A stretch of 17,432 bases of DNA from Collinsella sp. (GTDB taxonomy: Bacteria > Actinomycetota > Coriobacteriia > Coriobacteriales > Coriobacteriaceae). Below are positions 16,401 to 17,432 of this stretch, piece by piece (position 1 is the first letter of the stretch; every line of letters begins with the position of its first letter). Below the pieces are notes generated by a model. The model had not been told where the DNA came from. It saw only the letters and a list, made by a program, of their open reading frames with translations, and did no database searches. The translations under genes and the position numbers were made by a program. The DNA is taken from the NCBI GenBank assembly GCA_022745215.1, contig JAIIWC010000042.1, positions 1 through 17,432 on the forward strand, in the 5' to 3' direction.

Positions 16401-17095
16401 GCATCGAGTGCCACCTGCGCCTTCTCGGTCGCCGCCTTGCTTGCACCCAACGCCGATCGATAGGCATCGGCGAGTGCCGAGGTATCGGCCTGGCCGCGCG
16501 CCACGCGCACGTCGTCCATACCGCCCGGCAGCTGGCTCGACAGCTCCAGCAGCTCGCGCACCAGGCCCTTGATGGTGGTGCCGGCGCCAAAGGGGCCGCC
16601 CTCGCCCGCCATGGGATACCAGGCGTAGAGGGCCTTGAGCGATGCGGCGAGCTCGGGGGCGGCATCGGGTGCCGTCGCGCGGGCCAGCACATGCTCAACA
16701 GCCTGGTCCATGAGCTCGTCGGTATCGGTGAGCACCGTGAACTCGGGGTCGATGCCCAGCTCCAACGCGTGCGCGCGCAGGATACGCGAGCACATGCCGT
16801 GAATGGTCGAGATCCACGCGTCGTCGACGGTCAGGGCCTCCTCGTCCATGCCCTCGTCGATGAGCGCGCGGCGCACGCGGTCACTGATCTCGGCCGCGGC
16901 ATCTTTGGTAAAGGTAATGGCGAGCACCTGGTCCAGATGCTCAACGAACGGACCGGATTCGGGCGAGAGCGCGTAGACGATGCGACGCGTGAGGGTAAAG
17001 GTCTTGCCCGAACCGGCGCCCGCCGAGACAAACAGCGGACGGTCGAGCGTTTTGACGATCTGCAGCTGTTGCGGCATCAAAGTCGAAAGATCCAT
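13463..17095 (-). CDS. addA: AddA-type helicase-nuclease subunit (UvrD/RecB superfamily)
   Basis: 1210 residues, close to the usual 1200-1250 of AddA. With AddB it resects double-strand breaks to prepare recombination. The superfamily 1A helicase motifs are in order: AGAGSGKT at 25-32 (Walker A), AITFTKDAA near 75, MIDEFQDTDQ near 343 (Walker B), QQSIYRFRGAE near 378, MTVHASKGLEYP in motif V, and LLYVAMTRAREL in motif VI. The C-terminal PD-(D/E)XK nuclease shows H in AFHAACQW near 1040, EGAIDAL near 1127 and DYKTG near 1143, so it should be active. A long acidic, low-complexity stretch (roughly 925-1030) links motor to nuclease. ATG at 17095 lies 3 bp after the upstream stop codon. Coupled expression with addB is likely. 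Confidence 0.94.
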   Translation of the reverse strand: MDLSTLMPQQLQIVKTLDRPLFVSAGAGSGKTFTLTRRIVYALSPESGPFVEHLDQVLAITFTKDAAAEISDRVRRALIDEGMDEEALTVDDAWISTIHGMCSRILRAHALELGIDPEFTVLTDTDELMDQAVEHVLARATAPDAAPELAASLKALYAWYPMAGEGGPFGAGTTIKGLVRELLELSSQLPGGMDDVRVARGQADTSALADAYRSALGASKAATEKAQVALDAIDAFEASGKTMADAARLMMSCTMPRASKAFPKEQVELLKAEAADAFINIVLACGGPALDALVGLARSVEAEYRALKAGQSALDNNDLLRMAYEALRDYPAIRAAYEGRFKMVMIDEFQDTDQMQVDLIRYLTGAGERALCTVGDAQQSIYRFRGAEVEVFRRQERKVGSTTASETVAAPDVPAGELVKLVRNFRSHDEVLRYVARVFDGDDGGLMQGFLDLEASDGRKDTLVADASRRQALFVAGGSTQERTQAKARAIAERFRALADAGQPQGGMVLLLGRMTNADVYAQAFRDQGLDCVIAGGSVFAQAAEVQTVRALVFALANPADTAQGLMPLLASPMFALGAQEFLALATRLDDQTGETSRRNIDAGIMSDSDVPGLQNLPLVTRAREVLRYALRRVGRDSFAAIARDVVNASGWFVRLAQRGPEGKAIAANVLKALDAVAEAEAELGNSPRSIALAFDRFLTGKEAPGALNEEGDGAVRIMTVHASKGLEYPVVAVAECFGVRKSSGAAQMGRVEGGAQVVALPARFDGVKLADGTFVKGDDVKKQFEHAFKGKGTSLWLPPELMEDVCATGSPAEVFARLRNDDLQLSLEERARLLYVAMTRARELVILAMDAGVSRGKLCAPTFDVETDLTYDVLRRILPTDGLDMPQLDADRLVFDNSQPGDYELISLADFTFGEQAFEANALLDAEGRLVRGDAEPEGAGADARAAVPGPADPEPDAFELVYPQAVGVRMGACPFPARDSYSYSSIATALHAESEDRAAEAHVPMDEAGDDAESDGSEMADADVASVEPAGNPMALGSAFHAACQWLIEMGADELPTARAEALARLWRLTPEQRERFDVALDRWLKSAVRADLLAWPCVRAEVPFFSLGCEDEDIARYGAYAEGAIDALATDPADLSRALVIDYKTGGTPDETPEQLQEKHALQARVYADVLHKAGFEAVTVKFVRVEQPDPTIFVEPAEPQVVTYNL

Positions 17096-17098
17096 GGC

Positions 17099-17432
17099 CT
17101 ACACGTCCCTCCTTACAAACGTTCCTTCGTGGTTATACGAGCAGCGCGCATGCGCGGCCTGAGCCGACGTCGGGTCGACAGCGGCAACGTTGCCTGCCTC
17201 GAGCTCGCGCAGGCGCTCGGCAATGCCGGCCTCCACGCAATCGAGCAGGGCGTCGAAGTCCATGCTGCCACCCTCGCCGGGGAAACCTTTCTTAAGGCCC
17301 GGGATGCGACCGTCGCCGCGCTCTTCCTCGAGCAGCTCAGCGCTCGCGGCGCCGCGCAACGCCGGCTTGCCGCCCTTGGTCGAAAAGTAGAGCGCCGCGC
17401 GGGTGTCCAAATCCAGTGCCCGGCGCATGGCC
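17099..17432 (-). CDS. addB: AddB-like nuclease/helicase subunit, C-terminal fragment
   Basis: Open to the right edge; the last roughly 110 residues are visible and end at TAG 17099-17101, 3 bp before addA. The visible part runs from an ALYFSTKGGKPALRG segment through an amphipathic helix (FDALLDCVEAGIAERLRELE) to the C-terminus ARCSYNHEGTFVRRDV. Position before addA, and the pattern of a helix, a Pro-containing turn and then a Cys/aromatic motif, fit the C-terminus of AddB, which normally closes with a Cys-x2-Cys-x5-Cys group of an iron-sulfur cluster. Only one of these cysteines is obvious here. The nuclease and helicase-like parts lie outside the window, so RexB or another PD-(D/E)XK protein cannot be excluded. 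Confidence 0.75.
   Translation of the reverse strand, partial: AMRRALDLDTRAALYFSTKGGKPALRGAASAELLEEERGDGRIPGLKKGFPGEGGSMDFDALLDCVEAGIAERLRELEAGNVAAVDPTSAQAAHARCSYNHEGTFVRRDV

Overview
This window reads as chromosomal DNA of a high-GC, anaerobic actinobacterium, most likely a Coriobacteriia member such as Collinsella. That assignment is an inference. It rests on the GC-rich codon use of every core gene, a superoxide reductase in place of visible aerobic defences, AddAB-type rather than RecBCD-type recombination enzymes, a ruvC-ruvA-ruvB order, a DnaE whose PHP metal ligands look intact, and a DUF3284-type protein. Every credible gene is on the minus strand, so in transcription order the window runs from high to low coordinates. 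Large open frames on the plus strand are antisense shadows of GC-rich genes.

In transcription order: (1) the 3' end of an addB-like gene (17099-17432) and a complete addA (13463-17095), 3 bp apart, forming a double-strand-break helicase-nuclease. A long near-perfect palindrome (13388-13450) follows addA. (2) A DUF3284-like gene (12817-13326). (3) A clearly AT-richer segment, about 11.4-12.8 kb, with an MFS transporter (11514-12713) and a previously untracked 49-residue ORF overlapping its end (11381-11530). This looks horizontally acquired. (4) dnaE (7470-11273), the replicative polymerase, followed 28 bp later by a SWIM-SNF2 helicase gene (3977-7441). (5) A superoxide reductase gene (3464-3826) followed by a terminator-like hairpin. 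(6) A 661-residue protein built like glutamine-dependent NAD+ synthetase whose nitrilase triad and ATP P-loop are both destroyed (1361-3346), apparently a pseudoenzyme. (7) A Holliday-junction operon ruvC-ruvA-ruvB (702-1223, 82-702, 1-82), with TGATG overlaps between consecutive genes and a perfect GAAC-N4-GTTC LexA/SOS box upstream.

Functionally the window is dominated by DNA replication and repair: AddAB, DnaE, the SNF2 helicase and RuvCAB. It also holds an oxidative-stress enzyme, a degenerate NAD synthetase and one transporter island. No tRNA, rRNA, CRISPR array, insertion sequence or integrase was seen. No gene-free stretch exceeds 300 bases. The longest is 11274-11513, or only 11274-11380 if the small ORF is real. 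The best candidates for something undescribed are the NAD synthetase pseudoenzyme, the small ORF behind the transporter, the long palindrome after addA, and the altered cysteine pattern at the AddB C-terminus.
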